Of a DNA stretch of 64,000 bases, positions 8,162-17,355 are shown piece after piece. Numbering within the stretch: the first letter of the stretch is position 1; each line of letters begins with the position of its first letter. The translations under genes were made by a program, and so were the position numbers. This DNA is from Pseudomonas antarctica (GTDB lineage Bacteria > Pseudomonadota > Gammaproteobacteria > Pseudomonadales > Pseudomonadaceae), in assembly GCF_001647715.1 (NCBI RefSeq), contig NZ_CP015600.1, forward strand, positions 3,720,001 to 3,784,000. The letters are read 5' to 3'. The notes below the pieces were generated by a model. It did no database searches. It was given only the letters and a program-made list of their open reading frames with translations, and had not been told where the DNA came from.

Positions 8162-9034
8162 TTGACAAACGTCTGTTCCGCCGGCCTGGATGTGGGTTTT
8201 GCTTCCCTGGATTACCTGCAGATCTTCATCCTGGGCGTGATCCAGGGCATTACCGAACTGTTGCCCGTGTCGTCCACCGCCCACATGCGCGTGGTGCCTG
8301 CCCTGCTCGGCTGGCAAGACCCGGGCTCGGCGTTTTCGGCTGCGATGCAGTTGGCGGCGCTGGCGGCGGTGGTCAGTTACTTCTGGCGCGATGTGCGCCA
8401 GGTGACCACGGGTAGCATCAGCGCGGTGCGCCGGGGTGACTACAACGACCGGTGGTTCAAGCTGGCGGTGGCGATTGTTTTGGCGACCATCCCGATCGGG
8501 ATTGCCGGGCTGGCCTTGTCCTCGACCCTCAACACCTGCAACTCGCCGTTGCGCGGCCTGATGGTGATCGGCATTTCCTGTGTCGTCATGGCGGTGTTGC
8601 TGGCAGTCGCCGAAGTGCGGGCACGCCACACGCGGGACATGAGCGAAATGCGCCTGCGCGATGCACTGATTGTCGGCATTGCACAGATTGGCGCGCTGAT
8701 TCCCGGTGTCTCGCGTTCGGGCTCCACGCTGACCGCCGCACTGTTCCTCAACTTCAAACGTGAAGAAGCCGCACGCTTTTCCTTCCTGCTGGGCTTGCCG
8801 GCCATCGCCCTCGCCGGTTTGAAAGAGCTGTGGGTGCTGCTGCACGCCGACCTGCCCGCTCACGCCTGGTCGCACTTGATCTTCGGCCTGGTGGTTGCCA
8901 GCGTCTCGGCGTTCTTCGCGATCTGGGGCCTGATGAAGTTCCTGGAACGGTTCTCCACCTGGCCGTTCGTGATCTACCGCGCGCTGCTGGGGATCTTCCT
9001 GATCGTCGCAGTCAGCACCGGGCTGTTAAGTTAA
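8162..9034 (+). CDS. uppP: undecaprenyl-diphosphate phosphatase (BacA/UppP)
   Basis: A polytopic membrane enzyme of 290 aa that dephosphorylates undecaprenyl diphosphate on the periplasmic side, recycling the lipid carrier of cell-wall synthesis; overproduction of the family gives bacitracin resistance. The two signature motifs are GITELLPVSSTAH near 24-36 and PGVSRSGSTLTAA near 180-192, among about eight hydrophobic segments. The start is a TTG at 8162 preceded by AAGGA at 8149-8153; no in-frame ATG lies close upstream. The gene is monocistronic by context. Many Pseudomonas carry more than one copy of this family. Confidence 0.93.
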   Translation: MTNVCSAGLDVGFASLDYLQIFILGVIQGITELLPVSSTAHMRVVPALLGWQDPGSAFSAAMQLAALAAVVSYFWRDVRQVTTGSISAVRRGDYNDRWFKLAVAIVLATIPIGIAGLALSSTLNTCNSPLRGLMVIGISCVVMAVLLAVAEVRARHTRDMSEMRLRDALIVGIAQIGALIPGVSRSGSTLTAALFLNFKREEAARFSFLLGLPAIALAGLKELWVLLHADLPAHAWSHLIFGLVVASVSAFFAIWGLMKFLERFSTWPFVIYRALLGIFLIVAVSTGLLS

Positions 9035-9144
9035 GACGCATTGAGCTAAGCCGCAGGCGTGCGGTCGGCCAGCGCTCCGAGCTGGTCGGCCATACGCCCT
9101 GGCAATCGCAAAGGACGGCCCGAAGGCCGCCAGGGTGACTGCAA

Positions 9145-9978
9145 TCAGTCCAAGTCGCTTGCGGCATGCCGCTCCGGCAACTGCTCCGCAAGTTCCCCGG
9201 AAACCCGATTCACCCTGCGCCCGCGCTGCACCGCCGGTCGCGCTTCAATCGCTTCAGCCCAACGCAGCACATGCGTGTAATCCTGCACCGAAAGGAATTC
9301 TGCCGCCCCATACAAGCGGCCTTTAACCAAGCCACCGTACCAGGGCCAAATCGCAATATCGGCGATGGTGTATTCATCCCCGGCAATGTACTCACTCACC
9401 GCCAGGCGTCGGTCCAGCACATCCAACTGGCGCTTGGTTTCCATCGCAAACCGATTGATCGGGTACTCCATCTTGCTCGGGGCATACGCATAGAAATGCC
9501 CGAAGCCCCCGCCCAGATACGGCGCGCTGCCCATCTGCCAGAACAGCCACGACAGGCACTCAGCACGGGCCGCAGGCTCAGTCGGGAAGAACGCCCCGAA
9601 CTTCTCCGCCAGGTATTGCAGGATCGCACCAGACTCAAACACCCGAATCGGTGTGTCAGCGCTATGGTCCATCAATGCCGGGATCTTTGAGTTCGGGTTG
9701 ACCGCCACAAACCCGCTGCCGAACTGGTCACCATCACCGATCTTGATCAGCCAGGCGTCGTATTCCGCACCGGTATGCCCCAGGGCCAACAGTTCTTCCA
9801 GCAGGATGGTGACCTTCTGCCCATTGGGCGTGGCCAGGGAATACAGTTGCAGCGGGTGCTTGCCGACCGGCAATGCCTTGTCATGGGTCGCACCGGCAAT
9901 GGGCCGGTTGATGCTGGCGAAGGTGCCGCCACTTTCGGTGTCCCAGGTCCACACCTTCGGGGGTACGTAATCGGTCAT
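9145..9978 (-). CDS. yghU: glutathione S-transferase, YghU-like (disulfide-bond oxidoreductase)
   Basis: A 277-aa nu-class GST. The long N-terminal extension with INRPIAGATHDKALPVGKHPLQLYSLATPNGQKV is characteristic of YghU/YfcG relatives, which bind glutathione and reduce disulfides or organic hydroperoxides. Thioredoxin-like half up to about 135 (NPNSKIPAL, then ESGAILQYLAEKFG), helical half after it (TIADIAIWPWYGG). It is cytosolic. The strand upstream of its start (9981 onward) holds only gene fragments, so it is probably transcribed alone from a promoter within that debris. Confidence 0.92.
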   Translation of the reverse strand: MTDYVPPKVWTWDTESGGTFASINRPIAGATHDKALPVGKHPLQLYSLATPNGQKVTILLEELLALGHTGAEYDAWLIKIGDGDQFGSGFVAVNPNSKIPALMDHSADTPIRVFESGAILQYLAEKFGAFFPTEPAARAECLSWLFWQMGSAPYLGGGFGHFYAYAPSKMEYPINRFAMETKRQLDVLDRRLAVSEYIAGDEYTIADIAIWPWYGGLVKGRLYGAAEFLSVQDYTHVLRWAEAIEARPAVQRGRRVNRVSGELAEQLPERHAASDLD

Positions 9979-9980
9979 GC

Positions 9981-10124
9981 TTAATTCTCCTTGGTTTCAA
10001 TACGGTTCGACGCAGCCAATCGGGCCACGTTCCAGCCGCCACCCAGCGCCTTGATCAGGCCCACATTAGCGCTTAATTGCGGGTTTTGCAGGTGCGCCTG
10101 CGTGAACTGCACCGGGCCTGGACG
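9981..10124 (-). pseudogene. C-terminal remnant of a NodT/OprM-type efflux outer-membrane protein
   Basis: Read on the minus strand, the last 47 codons before a TAA at 9981 give ...FTQAHLQNPQLSANVGLIKALGGGWN..., the typical C-terminal end of RND-efflux outer-membrane factors (VxLxKALGGGW). The frame is closed by a stop just upstream of 10124 and no inner-membrane or adaptor genes are present. This looks like the tail of a deleted gene. Confidence rests on the KALGGGW signature. Confidence 0.7.
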
Positions 10125-10169
10125 TTATCGCCTCCGCGGAGTGTGCCAGCCCCTGTTGGCCAAGGACGT

Positions 10170-10337
10170 CTAAGCCATCGGCTGATGGCTTGTCACGCAG
10201 TGGATACCACCACCGCCCGCTGCAATCGCATTGATAACCTTGCTCCAGCCAGGGTTGCAGTTGCGGTTGATCAAACTGCTTTCGGTCATGATGCCGGTGC
10301 CCGGGCCATCAGCCAATTGCTCAGCCAGATGGCTTGC
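10170..10337 (-). pseudogene. internally deleted agmatine deiminase fragment
   Basis: One minus-strand frame joins two segments that are far apart in agmatine deiminase family proteins. DGPGTGIMTESSLINRNCNPGWSK resembles the mid-protein D-G-x-G-T...TES-x-LNxNRNP motif. It runs directly into VINAIAAGGGGIHCVTSHQP, the C-terminal catalytic GGGxIHCxT motif with the active Cys. The join implies loss of roughly the segment between them, and the N-terminal half is absent (a stop lies at 10338). It is non-functional as it stands. Confidence 0.65.
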
Positions 10338-10507
10338 TCACGCCATTGGTAGATGCCACCATTCGTGGCCCAAACTGGGCGCTGCTGACCCATCGTGACA
10401 GCGAATATGACCCGCAGGCGCGGCGCTTTACCGAATGGCTGCTGACCCATTTACAGGCAGACCCGACATGCGCGAACGACTCGAAGACATCCTGGCCGAG
10501 CACCTGA
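10301..10507 (+). pseudogene. C-terminal remnant resembling a LysR-type regulator
   Basis: Plus-strand frame with LLTPLVDATIRGPNWALLTHRDS followed by EYDPQARRFTEWLLTHLQ, which looks like the final strands and helix of a LysR substrate-binding domain. Nothing upstream supplies a DNA-binding domain, and the frame overlaps the agmatine-deiminase fragment on the other strand at the apparent junction. It runs 40 bp into mug before stopping. The assignment is tentative. Confidence 0.45.
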
Positions 10508-11001
10508 CCGTCGTGTTTTGCGGGATCAACCCCGGCAAGGGTTCTGCCGCGGTCGGCCAGCACTTTGCCAACCGCAGCAACCGCTTCTGGCGCACCCTGC
10601 ACCTGGCCGGTTTCACGCCCCATGAAATACTTCCCGAGGACGGTCACACCTTGCTGCACTACCACTGCGGCTTGACCACTGTCGTGGAGCGCCCGACGGC
10701 GAGTGCGAGCGAGTTGGCACGGCATGAATTCAAAGAAGCGGCGGCAGCGTTTGAGCAGAAAATCCGCCATTACCGGCCACGCGTCGTGGCATTTCTCGGC
10801 AAGGCCGGTTACAGCGCGCTGTCTGGCCAGCGCGAGATAGCCTGGGGCTTGCAAGCGCAATTATTGGGCGATGCGTCGGTGTGGGTGTTGCCCAACCCCA
10901 GTGGGCGCAACCTGGCATTCAGCCTGGAGCAATTGGTGAGCGCCTATGGGCAGTTGCGTCAGGCCATTGCGCACGCCGATCAAGCGCCCTTACTCTCTTG
11001 A
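10468..11001 (+). CDS. mug: G/U mismatch-specific DNA glycosylase
   Basis: A DNA-repair glycosylase of the TDG/Mug family that removes uracil and 3,N4-ethenocytosine opposite G. 177 aa from the ATG at 10468, close to E. coli Mug (168 aa). The catalytic-loop motif VFCGINPGKGSA is at about 15-26 (Asn in GINPG), and the DNA-intercalation motif LPNPSGRN is near 143-150. An ATG 33 bp upstream is in frame but lies in the LysR remnant and is not favoured. The GST gene starts 30 bp downstream, so the two may be cotranscribed. Confidence 0.94.
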   Translation: MRERLEDILAEHLTVVFCGINPGKGSAAVGQHFANRSNRFWRTLHLAGFTPHEILPEDGHTLLHYHCGLTTVVERPTASASELARHEFKEAAAAFEQKIRHYRPRVVAFLGKAGYSALSGQREIAWGLQAQLLGDASVWVLPNPSGRNLAFSLEQLVSAYGQLRQAIAHADQAPLLS

Positions 11002-11031
11002 GCCAATGATCCTGATAGCAATGGAGGCTGC

Positions 11032-11634
11032 ATGAAACTGGTCGGTATGCTGGATTCGCCTTACGTTCGCCGCGTGGCAATTTCCCTGGAGTTGTACGGC
11101 GTAGACTTTGTGCATGAACCCTTGTCCGTGTTCAGCACCTTCAACGAATTCGCACGGATCAACCCGGTGGTCAAGGCGCCCAGCCTGGTGCTGGAGGATG
11201 GCACGGTGCTGATGGATTCCAGCCTGATCCTGGACTATTTCGAAGCCCTCGCGCCGGCCGACAAGAAGCTTTTGCCCCAACACGCCGAGGCACGCGCCCA
11301 CGCGCTGCAAGTGCTCGGGTTGGCCCTGGCAGCGTGTGAGAAAACCGTGCAGATCGTCTATGAACACCACCTGCGCCCAGCAGAAAAACTGCACGAGCCG
11401 TGGATCGAGCGCGTGACCGGGCAGTTGGTGGCGGCCTATTCGCTGCTGGAAAAACACCTCGCCCAACCCACCGACGAACCGTTGACCCAGGCTGCACTGA
11501 CCGCCGCTGTCGCCTGGTCGTTCACCCAACTCAAACTGCCGACGGTGCTCGAGGTCGATGCGTTTCCCAACCTGCAACGCCATGCCAGTCGGCTCGAGCA
11601 ACATCCGGCCTTTCGCAACTATCCGATCGAATAA
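11032..11634 (+). CDS. glutathione S-transferase family protein
   Basis: A 200-aa GST-fold protein. The thioredoxin-like N-terminal domain (1-75) contains LDSPYVRRVAISLELYGVDF, RINPVVKAPSL and DSSLILDYFE, the usual glutathione-site sequence. An all-helical C-terminal domain follows. It has no catalytic Cys at the redox position (SPYVRR), so a Ser/Tyr-type transferase is more likely than a disulfide reductase. It follows mug at 30 bp and ends 5 bp before the stop of the convergent SDR gene. Confidence 0.88.
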   Translation: MKLVGMLDSPYVRRVAISLELYGVDFVHEPLSVFSTFNEFARINPVVKAPSLVLEDGTVLMDSSLILDYFEALAPADKKLLPQHAEARAHALQVLGLALAACEKTVQIVYEHHLRPAEKLHEPWIERVTGQLVAAYSLLEKHLAQPTDEPLTQAALTAAVAWSFTQLKLPTVLEVDAFPNLQRHASRLEQHPAFRNYPIE

Positions 11635-11639
11635 CGGAT

Positions 11640-12407
11640 CTACACCCAACCGCCATCCACTATAAAGTTCTGCGCCGAACACATCGCCGACACATCAGAG
11701 GCGAGAAACAACGCCATATTGGCGATGTGTTCCGGCAGCACACTGCCCGGCAGGCACTGGCTGCGGCTGATCAGCTCGCGGGCCGAGTCGTCTACCCACA
11801 TCGCCAGTTGTTTTTCGGTCATGACCCAGCCAGGTACCAGGGTGTTGACTCGGATGCGGCTGGGGCCCAGCTCCCGTGCCAGCGCCCGCGTCATGCCATG
11901 GGCGGCGGCCTTGCTGGCCGCGTATACCGGGTAGCCCGCAGAGGCCATCATCCAGCCGACCGAGCCCAAATTGATGATTGCCCCGCCGCCGGCTTTTTTC
12001 ATCATCGGCACCACCGCCTTGGCGGCGAAGAAGGCGTGCTTGAGGTTGACCGCGATCAACCTGTCGAACATGGCCGAATCAACTTCTTCCAGAGTGTGGC
12101 GCACATCATTGGCGGCGTTGTTGACCAGCACGGTGATGGGGCCGAGCGAGTGTTCGAAACGCTCTATCGCTGCCTGAAAGGCGATTTCATCGGTGATGTC
12201 GCACTGCACGAATTGCACGGTGTGCCCCTGGGAACTCAATAACGCCGCCAATCGCTCGCCCTGGCTTTGCGCGCGGTCCACAAAGCCCACCCTGGCGCCC
12301 TGCGCGGCGAAGGCCCGGACTATGAATTCGCCAATGCCCGAGGCACCTCCAGAGACCAGCACGGTCTTACCCTTAAGGTCGGGATACACAGCCTGCGGAA
12401 TATTCAT
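11640..12407 (-). CDS. SDR aldopentose 1-dehydrogenase (probable L-arabinose/D-xylose dehydrogenase)
   Basis: A short-chain dehydrogenase of 255 aa expected to oxidise the aldopentose to its lactone with NAD(P)+, the first step of the oxidative pentose route. It has the GGASGIG nucleotide motif (20-26), NNAAND (near 105), Ser in NLGSVGW and the YAASK catalytic Tyr-Lys. The N-terminus YPDLKGKTVLVSGG and the C-terminus with DGGW resemble Caulobacter xylose dehydrogenase XylB. The neighbouring AraFGH importer and lactonase make L-arabinose the most likely substrate. It is divergent from galM across an intergenic region with a FadR-type operator. Confidence 0.85.
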   Translation of the reverse strand: MNIPQAVYPDLKGKTVLVSGGASGIGEFIVRAFAAQGARVGFVDRAQSQGERLAALLSSQGHTVQFVQCDITDEIAFQAAIERFEHSLGPITVLVNNAANDVRHTLEEVDSAMFDRLIAVNLKHAFFAAKAVVPMMKKAGGGAIINLGSVGWMMASAGYPVYAASKAAAHGMTRALARELGPSRIRVNTLVPGWVMTEKQLAMWVDDSARELISRSQCLPGSVLPEHIANMALFLASDVSAMCSAQNFIVDGGWV

Positions 12408-12502
12408 ATAACGATTGCCTCACTCAATTAGTCTTATTTTATTTTGCAAAAAGGCAGTAAAAGGCTATAAATCTGCTGTCCCATCGACAAAATATCGCAC
12501 AT

Positions 12503-12513
12503 TAGTAGAACTA
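12503..12513. promoter_or_regulatory. FadR/GntR-type operator between SDR and galM
   Basis: TAGTAGAACTA is an exact match to the FadR-subfamily consensus TNGTNNNACNA. It differs by one base from the site at 22268-22278 in front of the main operon. It lies 32 bp upstream of the galM ATG, where a bound repressor would block transcription. Confidence 0.75.
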
Positions 12514-12545
12514 TTCCACTGAAAACAACAAAAGGAAGTTCGACC

Positions 12546-13694
12546 ATGAAGCACCCTCGTCACCTGCTTTCCGGCCTTGCCCTTTCCATGATGATTGCCA
12601 GCGGCGGTGTCCAGGCCGCAGGCCTCACCAGCGAGCAAAAACCCTTCGGCAAAACCAATGACGGCACCGCCGTCGAACAGTACGTGTTGCGCAACAGCCA
12701 TGGCATGCAAGCCACGGTCATCACCTACGGCGGCGTGTTGCAGTCGCTGAAAGTACCGGATAAAAACGGCAAGGCCGAGGACGTGGTGCTCGGTTTTGAC
12801 GATGTACAGGGTTACCAGGCCGGCAGCGCATTTTTTGGCGCGACCATCGGGCGCTTTGGCAACCGCCTCGCGGGCGGCGCCTTCGAACTCGACGGCAAGC
12901 ACTATCAGGTACCGCTCAACGACGGCCCCAACTCGCTGCATGGCGGCGCACAGGGTTTCGACAAGCACGTGTGGCAAGCCAAGCCAGTCAAGGGCAAGGA
13001 CTCGGTCGGCGTGACCCTCACTTACTTGTCCAAAGACGGCGAGATGGGCTTCCCGGGCAACCTGAAAACCGAGGTCACGTACAGCCTCAACGACAACAAC
13101 GAACTGCACATCGATTACACGGCCACCACCGACAAACCCACGGTGCTCAACCTCACCAACCACAGTTACTTCAACCTCGCCGGCGCGGGCAACGGCGACA
13201 TCCTCAAGCACGTCGCGACCTTGCACGCCAGCCACTACACGCCGGTGAATGCCACCTTGATTCCTACCGGCGAACTGGCGCCGGTCAAGGGCACGCCGAT
13301 GGACTTCCTCAAACCCACGCCGATCGGCCAGCACATCAAGGACGACCATCCGCAGCTCAAATTCGCCGAGCCGAAACAGGGCGGGTTTGACTTCAACTGG
13401 GCGCTGGACACCCAGGGCGATATCAAAAAACTTGCCGCCGAAGTACACGACCCAGCGTCTGGCCGGCATTTACAGCTCTACACCACCGAGCCTGGCGTGC
13501 AGTTTTATACCAGCAACTTCCTCGACGGCACGGTCAAGGGCAAGGCCGGCAAGACTTACCAGCACTGGAGCGGTTTCACCCTGGAGACCCAGCACTTTCC
13601 GGATGCGCCTAACCAGCCGAAGTTTGCGTCGACACGCCTGAACCCGGGCCAGACCTACAGCCAAAACACCATCCTGAAGTTCACCGCCAAGTAA
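12546..13694 (+). CDS. galM: periplasmic aldose 1-epimerase
   Basis: A mutarotase of 382 aa interconverting alpha- and beta-anomers of aldoses. Signal peptide at 1-24 with a likely cut at GVQA/AGL, so it acts in the periplasm ahead of the arabinose-binding protein. Family motifs: FGATIGRFGNRLAGG, the first conserved His in LHGGAQGFDKHVW, the catalytic His in LTNHSYFNL, and the catalytic Glu in ETQHFPDAPNQP near the C-terminus. It belongs functionally to the arabinose locus although it faces araH. The FadR-type operator just upstream suggests control by the local GntR protein. Confidence 0.95.
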   Translation: MKHPRHLLSGLALSMMIASGGVQAAGLTSEQKPFGKTNDGTAVEQYVLRNSHGMQATVITYGGVLQSLKVPDKNGKAEDVVLGFDDVQGYQAGSAFFGATIGRFGNRLAGGAFELDGKHYQVPLNDGPNSLHGGAQGFDKHVWQAKPVKGKDSVGVTLTYLSKDGEMGFPGNLKTEVTYSLNDNNELHIDYTATTDKPTVLNLTNHSYFNLAGAGNGDILKHVATLHASHYTPVNATLIPTGELAPVKGTPMDFLKPTPIGQHIKDDHPQLKFAEPKQGGFDFNWALDTQGDIKKLAAEVHDPASGRHLQLYTTEPGVQFYTSNFLDGTVKGKAGKTYQHWSGFTLETQHFPDAPNQPKFASTRLNPGQTYSQNTILKFTAK

Positions 13695-13699
13695 ACGCT

Positions 13700-13721
13700 G
13701 GGAGCGGGCTTGCCCGCTCCC
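13700..13721. repeat. single REP palindrome between galM and araH
   Basis: GGGAGCGGGC-TT-GCCCGCTCCC is a perfect inverted repeat in the gap between the convergent galM and araH genes. It shares the core of the other REP units here. It may also act as a bidirectional transcript 3' end. Confidence 0.8.
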
Positions 13722-13747
13722 ACACTTTTGACCTTCACAGAACCGGG

Positions 13748-14725
13748 CTATCCGCGTTGTTTCATGCGGTCGATGACCACGGCCAGCAGCAGGATCGAAC
13801 CGCGAATCACATACTGGTAAAAGGTGTCGATGTTCTTCAGGTTCATCGCATTCTCGATAATCGCCAGGATCAACACCCCCGCAATCACGTGGCGAATCAT
13901 GCCCACCCCGCCACTCAACGACACCCCGCCGAGCACGCAGGCGGAAATCACCGTCAGCTCGAAACCCTGGCCAATCATCGGCTGGCCGGAGGTCATGCGT
14001 GAAGCCAGGATTACCCCCGCCAGCGCACCAATCACGCCATGCATGGCAAAGATCAGGATCTTGGTGCGGTCCACATTCACCCCGGCCAGCAACGCCGCTT
14101 CCGGGTTGCCGCCGATGGCCATGGTGTTGCGCCCATAGGTGGTGTAGTTGAGCAGCCAGCCGAAAAACAGGAAACACACGATGGTGATCAGGATCGGCAC
14201 CGGCACCCCCAGCAACTGGCCGTTGCCGAAGATGAAAAACTGCTCCTGGGACACCCCCACAGCCTTGCCGTTGGCAAAGATATAGGCTAGGCCGCGCACG
14301 ATCTGCATGGTTGCCAGGGTGGTAATCAACGCATTGACCCGCAGCTTGGCGATCACGATGCCGTTGATCAGGCCGACGATCAGCCCCATCAGTAGCGCTG
14401 CGCCAATGCCCAGCATCACGCTGTCGGTATCGCGCATCACGATGGCCGCCACGACCCCGGCGCAGGCAATCACCGAGCCCACCGACAAGTCGAAATGCCC
14501 CGACGCCAGGCAAAACAGCATGGTGCAGGCGGCGATACCAACCGTGGAAATTGCCAGGCCCAGCCCACGCATGTTCAGCGGCGAGAGGAAGTTGTCGATC
14601 AGCAAGGCGCACAGGACAAAGATCCCTATCGCCGCCAGCAACATTGCCCAGTTATCGAGCAGCGCACGCACATCGAGGGGTTTGCGTGCCGTGGGCAACG
14701 CGTTGTGTTGGGTTGTCATCGTCAT
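13748..14725 (-). CDS. araH: L-arabinose ABC transporter permease
   Basis: Inner-membrane permease of the sugar ABC importer (AraH/RbsC family), 325 aa with about nine to ten hydrophobic segments. The family stretch LASGHFDLSVGSVIACAGVVAA and the MTSGQPMIGQGFELTVISACVLGGVSLSGG region are evident. It follows araG by 3 bp and is the last gene of the operon running from the MFS gene. A second ATG at 14719 is possible. Its specificity is taken from araF. Confidence 0.94.
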   Translation of the reverse strand: MTMTTQHNALPTARKPLDVRALLDNWAMLLAAIGIFVLCALLIDNFLSPLNMRGLGLAISTVGIAACTMLFCLASGHFDLSVGSVIACAGVVAAIVMRDTDSVMLGIGAALLMGLIVGLINGIVIAKLRVNALITTLATMQIVRGLAYIFANGKAVGVSQEQFFIFGNGQLLGVPVPILITIVCFLFFGWLLNYTTYGRNTMAIGGNPEAALLAGVNVDRTKILIFAMHGVIGALAGVILASRMTSGQPMIGQGFELTVISACVLGGVSLSGGVGMIRHVIAGVLILAIIENAMNLKNIDTFYQYVIRGSILLLAVVIDRMKQRG

Positions 14726-14728
14726 CTC

Positions 14729-16255
14729 TCAGTTCGCCGGGCCGCGTGGCAAGGCCAGCTGCAGCAAGTTGGATTCAGTGGCGTGTTCACGGCGTTGTTC
14801 GCCGCGCAGGGCGCCTTCGCACAGCACCAGGATGCGGTCGGAAATGCCCATGACTTCCATCAGGTCGCTGGACACCACAATCACCGCAATGCCCTGCGCC
14901 GCGAGGTGGTGGATGATCTGGTAGATCTCGGCCTTGGCACCGATGTCGATGCCACGGGTCGGCTCGTCGAGCAGCAAGACCTTCATGGGCATCGACAACC
15001 AGCGGCCCAAAATGGCCTTTTGCTGATTGCCGCCGGACAGGTACATGATTTTCTGCGCCGCGTTCGGGGTTTTGACTTTCATGGCGCTGATCTGCTGGTC
15101 GGCATTGCCCTTTTCCCAGCCCTCGCGCAGCAGCCAACCGAACGCGGAGTGGGCACCGCGTGCGCTGATATTGATGTTTTCCGCGACGCTGGCGAGCGGG
15201 ATGATGCCCTCCTTCTTGCGGTCTTCCGGGCACAGCAGCACACCGGCTGCGATGGCATCGCGCGGTGAGCGCAACTGCAGTGGTTGCCCACAGAGTTGCA
15301 GGTGGCCGGCGCTGGCGCGCTCCAAACCGCTGAGCAGCCGAAACAGCTCGGTACGCCCCGCGCCCACCAGCCCGAACAGGCCAAGAATCTCGCCCTTGCG
15401 CACCTCAAAGCTCACTGGCTCACGCAAGCCCGGGCCCAGCAGCGCCTCAACCTTGAGCGCGACCTCGCCATGTTCGCGCGCACGGTAGTCGTAGATATCC
15501 TGAATATCGCGACCGACCATGCAGGTCACCAACTGGTCATGGGTCAACGCGTTCATGTCATCAAAGGTGCGCACGTAGCGGCCGTCCTTGAACACCGTGA
15601 CGGCGTTGCAGATACGGAACACTTCCTCCATGCGGTGCGACACGTAGAGCACCACTTTGCCCTCGTCACGCAGGCGCGTGATGATCGCCATCAGCCGATC
15701 GATTTCCCGTGCCGACAAGCTGCTGGTCGGCTCATCGAAAGCAATCACGCTCGCGCCACGGGACAGCGCCTTGGCGATTTCCACCAGTTGACGCTGGCCG
15801 AGGGACAGGCGACCGAGTTTTTCCTCAGGGTCGATTTCATCGGCCAGGCCTTTCAGGCACGCCAATGCCTGCTTGCGCAGAAGGCCGCGATTGACCACTC
15901 CAAAGCGTGATGGCAAATGCCCCAGAAACAGGTTCTCGGCAACCGTCATTTCCGGTACCAGATGCAATTCCTGGTGAATCACCGCGACGCCGCAGGCGAT
16001 GCTGTCGGCGGCGGATTTGAACGCCATCACCTGCTCGCCAATCTGCAACGTACCGCTGCTGGGCACATAGGCCCCGCCGAGAATCTTCAGCAGCGTCGAC
16101 TTGCCTGCGCCGTTTTCGCCCATCAAGGCGTGCACCTGTCCCGGGTAGGCGGTGAAGCTGATGCCGTCCAGCGCCTTGACCCCGGGAAAGGTTTTTCCGA
16201 TGCCGTTAAAGCACAACCGGGCAGCGGCGTTGTGTGTCTGTACTTGCGCGTGCAT
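14729..16255 (-). CDS. araG: L-arabinose ABC transporter ATP-binding protein
   Basis: Duplicated ATPase of the sugar ABC importer, 508 aa from the ATG at 16255 (GAGG 5 nt upstream; a GTG at 16261 is an alternative). First half: Walker [10 protein letters not shown], signature [15 protein letters not shown], Walker [12 protein letters not shown]. Second half: degenerate Walker [11 protein letters not shown], signature [15 protein letters not shown], Walker [13 protein letters not shown]. This two-domain layout is typical of RbsA/AraG/XylG. It lies 57 bp downstream of araF. Confidence 0.95.
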   Translation of the reverse strand: MHAQVQTHNAAARLCFNGIGKTFPGVKALDGISFTAYPGQVHALMGENGAGKSTLLKILGGAYVPSSGTLQIGEQVMAFKSAADSIACGVAVIHQELHLVPEMTVAENLFLGHLPSRFGVVNRGLLRKQALACLKGLADEIDPEEKLGRLSLGQRQLVEIAKALSRGASVIAFDEPTSSLSAREIDRLMAIITRLRDEGKVVLYVSHRMEEVFRICNAVTVFKDGRYVRTFDDMNALTHDQLVTCMVGRDIQDIYDYRAREHGEVALKVEALLGPGLREPVSFEVRKGEILGLFGLVGAGRTELFRLLSGLERASAGHLQLCGQPLQLRSPRDAIAAGVLLCPEDRKKEGIIPLASVAENINISARGAHSAFGWLLREGWEKGNADQQISAMKVKTPNAAQKIMYLSGGNQQKAILGRWLSMPMKVLLLDEPTRGIDIGAKAEIYQIIHHLAAQGIAVIVVSSDLMEVMGISDRILVLCEGALRGEQRREHATESNLLQLALPRGPAN

Positions 16256-16312
16256 AACCACCTCGTCACACGGATCAGGCGGCCCCGCTGCCGGGGCCGC
16301 CGAGGAAATGCA

Positions 16313-17317
16313 TCAGTTCCACAAACCGATTTTTTCCAGCTCCTGCTTGAAGTTCTCGCGGGTGATCAGCGTGACTTCGTCCATGGCGGTGTACTTCGGC
16401 GGTTCCTTGCCGGTGGTAACCCAGTCGAACATCATCTTCGCGGTGTTGTAGCCCTCGATGTGCGGGCTCGGCAGCATCGAGCCGAAGAAGCCGCTGTTGG
16501 GTTTCTTCAATTCGCCGATGGCGTCGGTGCCATTGATGCCGATGCCAATCACATTGGCCGCGGCAAAGCCGGCACTTTCGGTGGCGCGTACGCCGCCCAG
16601 CACGGTGTTGTCGTTCATGCCGCCGATGATCAGGTTCTTGGCGCCACTGGGCAGTTTGACCAACGCCGAATTGGTCGCGTCCATGCTGCCCGGTACGTCG
16701 AGGGTCTTGGCGGCGGTGAACAGGATGTGGTCCTTGGGAATGCCGGCGTCTTCCAGGGATTTGACCGAGCCGTCGGTGCGTTTTTTACCGGTGTCGAGTT
16801 CGTTGAAGGTGTTGATCACCGCGTAGGTTTCCTTCCAGTCCCAGCCGCGTTTTTTCGCCTCAGCCGCCATCGCGGCGCCCTGCTTCTGGCCGACTTCGAA
16901 GGCCGCCATGCCCAGGTACGGCACGTCTTCCATGAAGTTGCCCTTGGCGTCGACGAAGCGATCATCCACCGCAATCACTTTCAGGCCGTTGGCCTTGGCC
17001 TTGGCAACGATGGCAGGCCCGAGGGACACGTCCGGCGGGCAGATCACAAAGCCCTTGGCGCCGTTGGCAGCCAGGCTGTCGATGGCCGACAGGGTTTTCT
17101 CGCCATCGGGCACGGCGATCTTGATCACGGTGAAACCATGCTCTTTGCCGGCTTTTTCAGCGAAGGCCCATTCGGTCTGGAACCAGGGCTCTTCGGCCTG
17201 CTTGACCAGGAAACCGATCTTCACTTCTTCAGCGGCCAGCAACAGGCCACTCAAGCTCAGGGCCGACACCGCGACAGCGGCGCAGCACAGGGAACGGATA
17301 CCACGACGACGATTCAT
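16313..17317 (-). CDS. araF: L-arabinose-binding periplasmic protein
   Basis: Substrate-binding protein of 334 aa with a Sec signal peptide (cut near LLLA/AEEVK). The mature sequence matches E. coli AraF closely over long blocks: KIGFLVKQAEEPWFQTEW, IKIAVPDGEKTLSAIDSLAANGAKGFVIC, NELDTGKKRT, GMNDNTVLGGVRATE and GIGINGTDA. This is the strongest evidence in the window that the locus transports L-arabinose. The ATG at 17317 is chosen because the signal peptide starts there. The lactonase gene ends 38 bp upstream of it, so it is part of the catabolic operon. Confidence 0.96.
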   Translation of the reverse strand: MNRRRGIRSLCCAAVAVSALSLSGLLLAAEEVKIGFLVKQAEEPWFQTEWAFAEKAGKEHGFTVIKIAVPDGEKTLSAIDSLAANGAKGFVICPPDVSLGPAIVAKAKANGLKVIAVDDRFVDAKGNFMEDVPYLGMAAFEVGQKQGAAMAAEAKKRGWDWKETYAVINTFNELDTGKKRTDGSVKSLEDAGIPKDHILFTAAKTLDVPGSMDATNSALVKLPSGAKNLIIGGMNDNTVLGGVRATESAGFAAANVIGIGINGTDAIGELKKPNSGFFGSMLPSPHIEGYNTAKMMFDWVTTGKEPPKYTAMDEVTLITRENFKQELEKIGLWN

Positions 17318-17355
17318 AGGGGTGACTCCTTGTTGTTGTTTTTTAAGTCTTGGGT

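Noticed and set aside
9035..9144. Possible short gene end between uppP and yghU
   Set aside because: Minus-strand translations look coding-like for a few residues in different frames but no consistent frame or family emerges.
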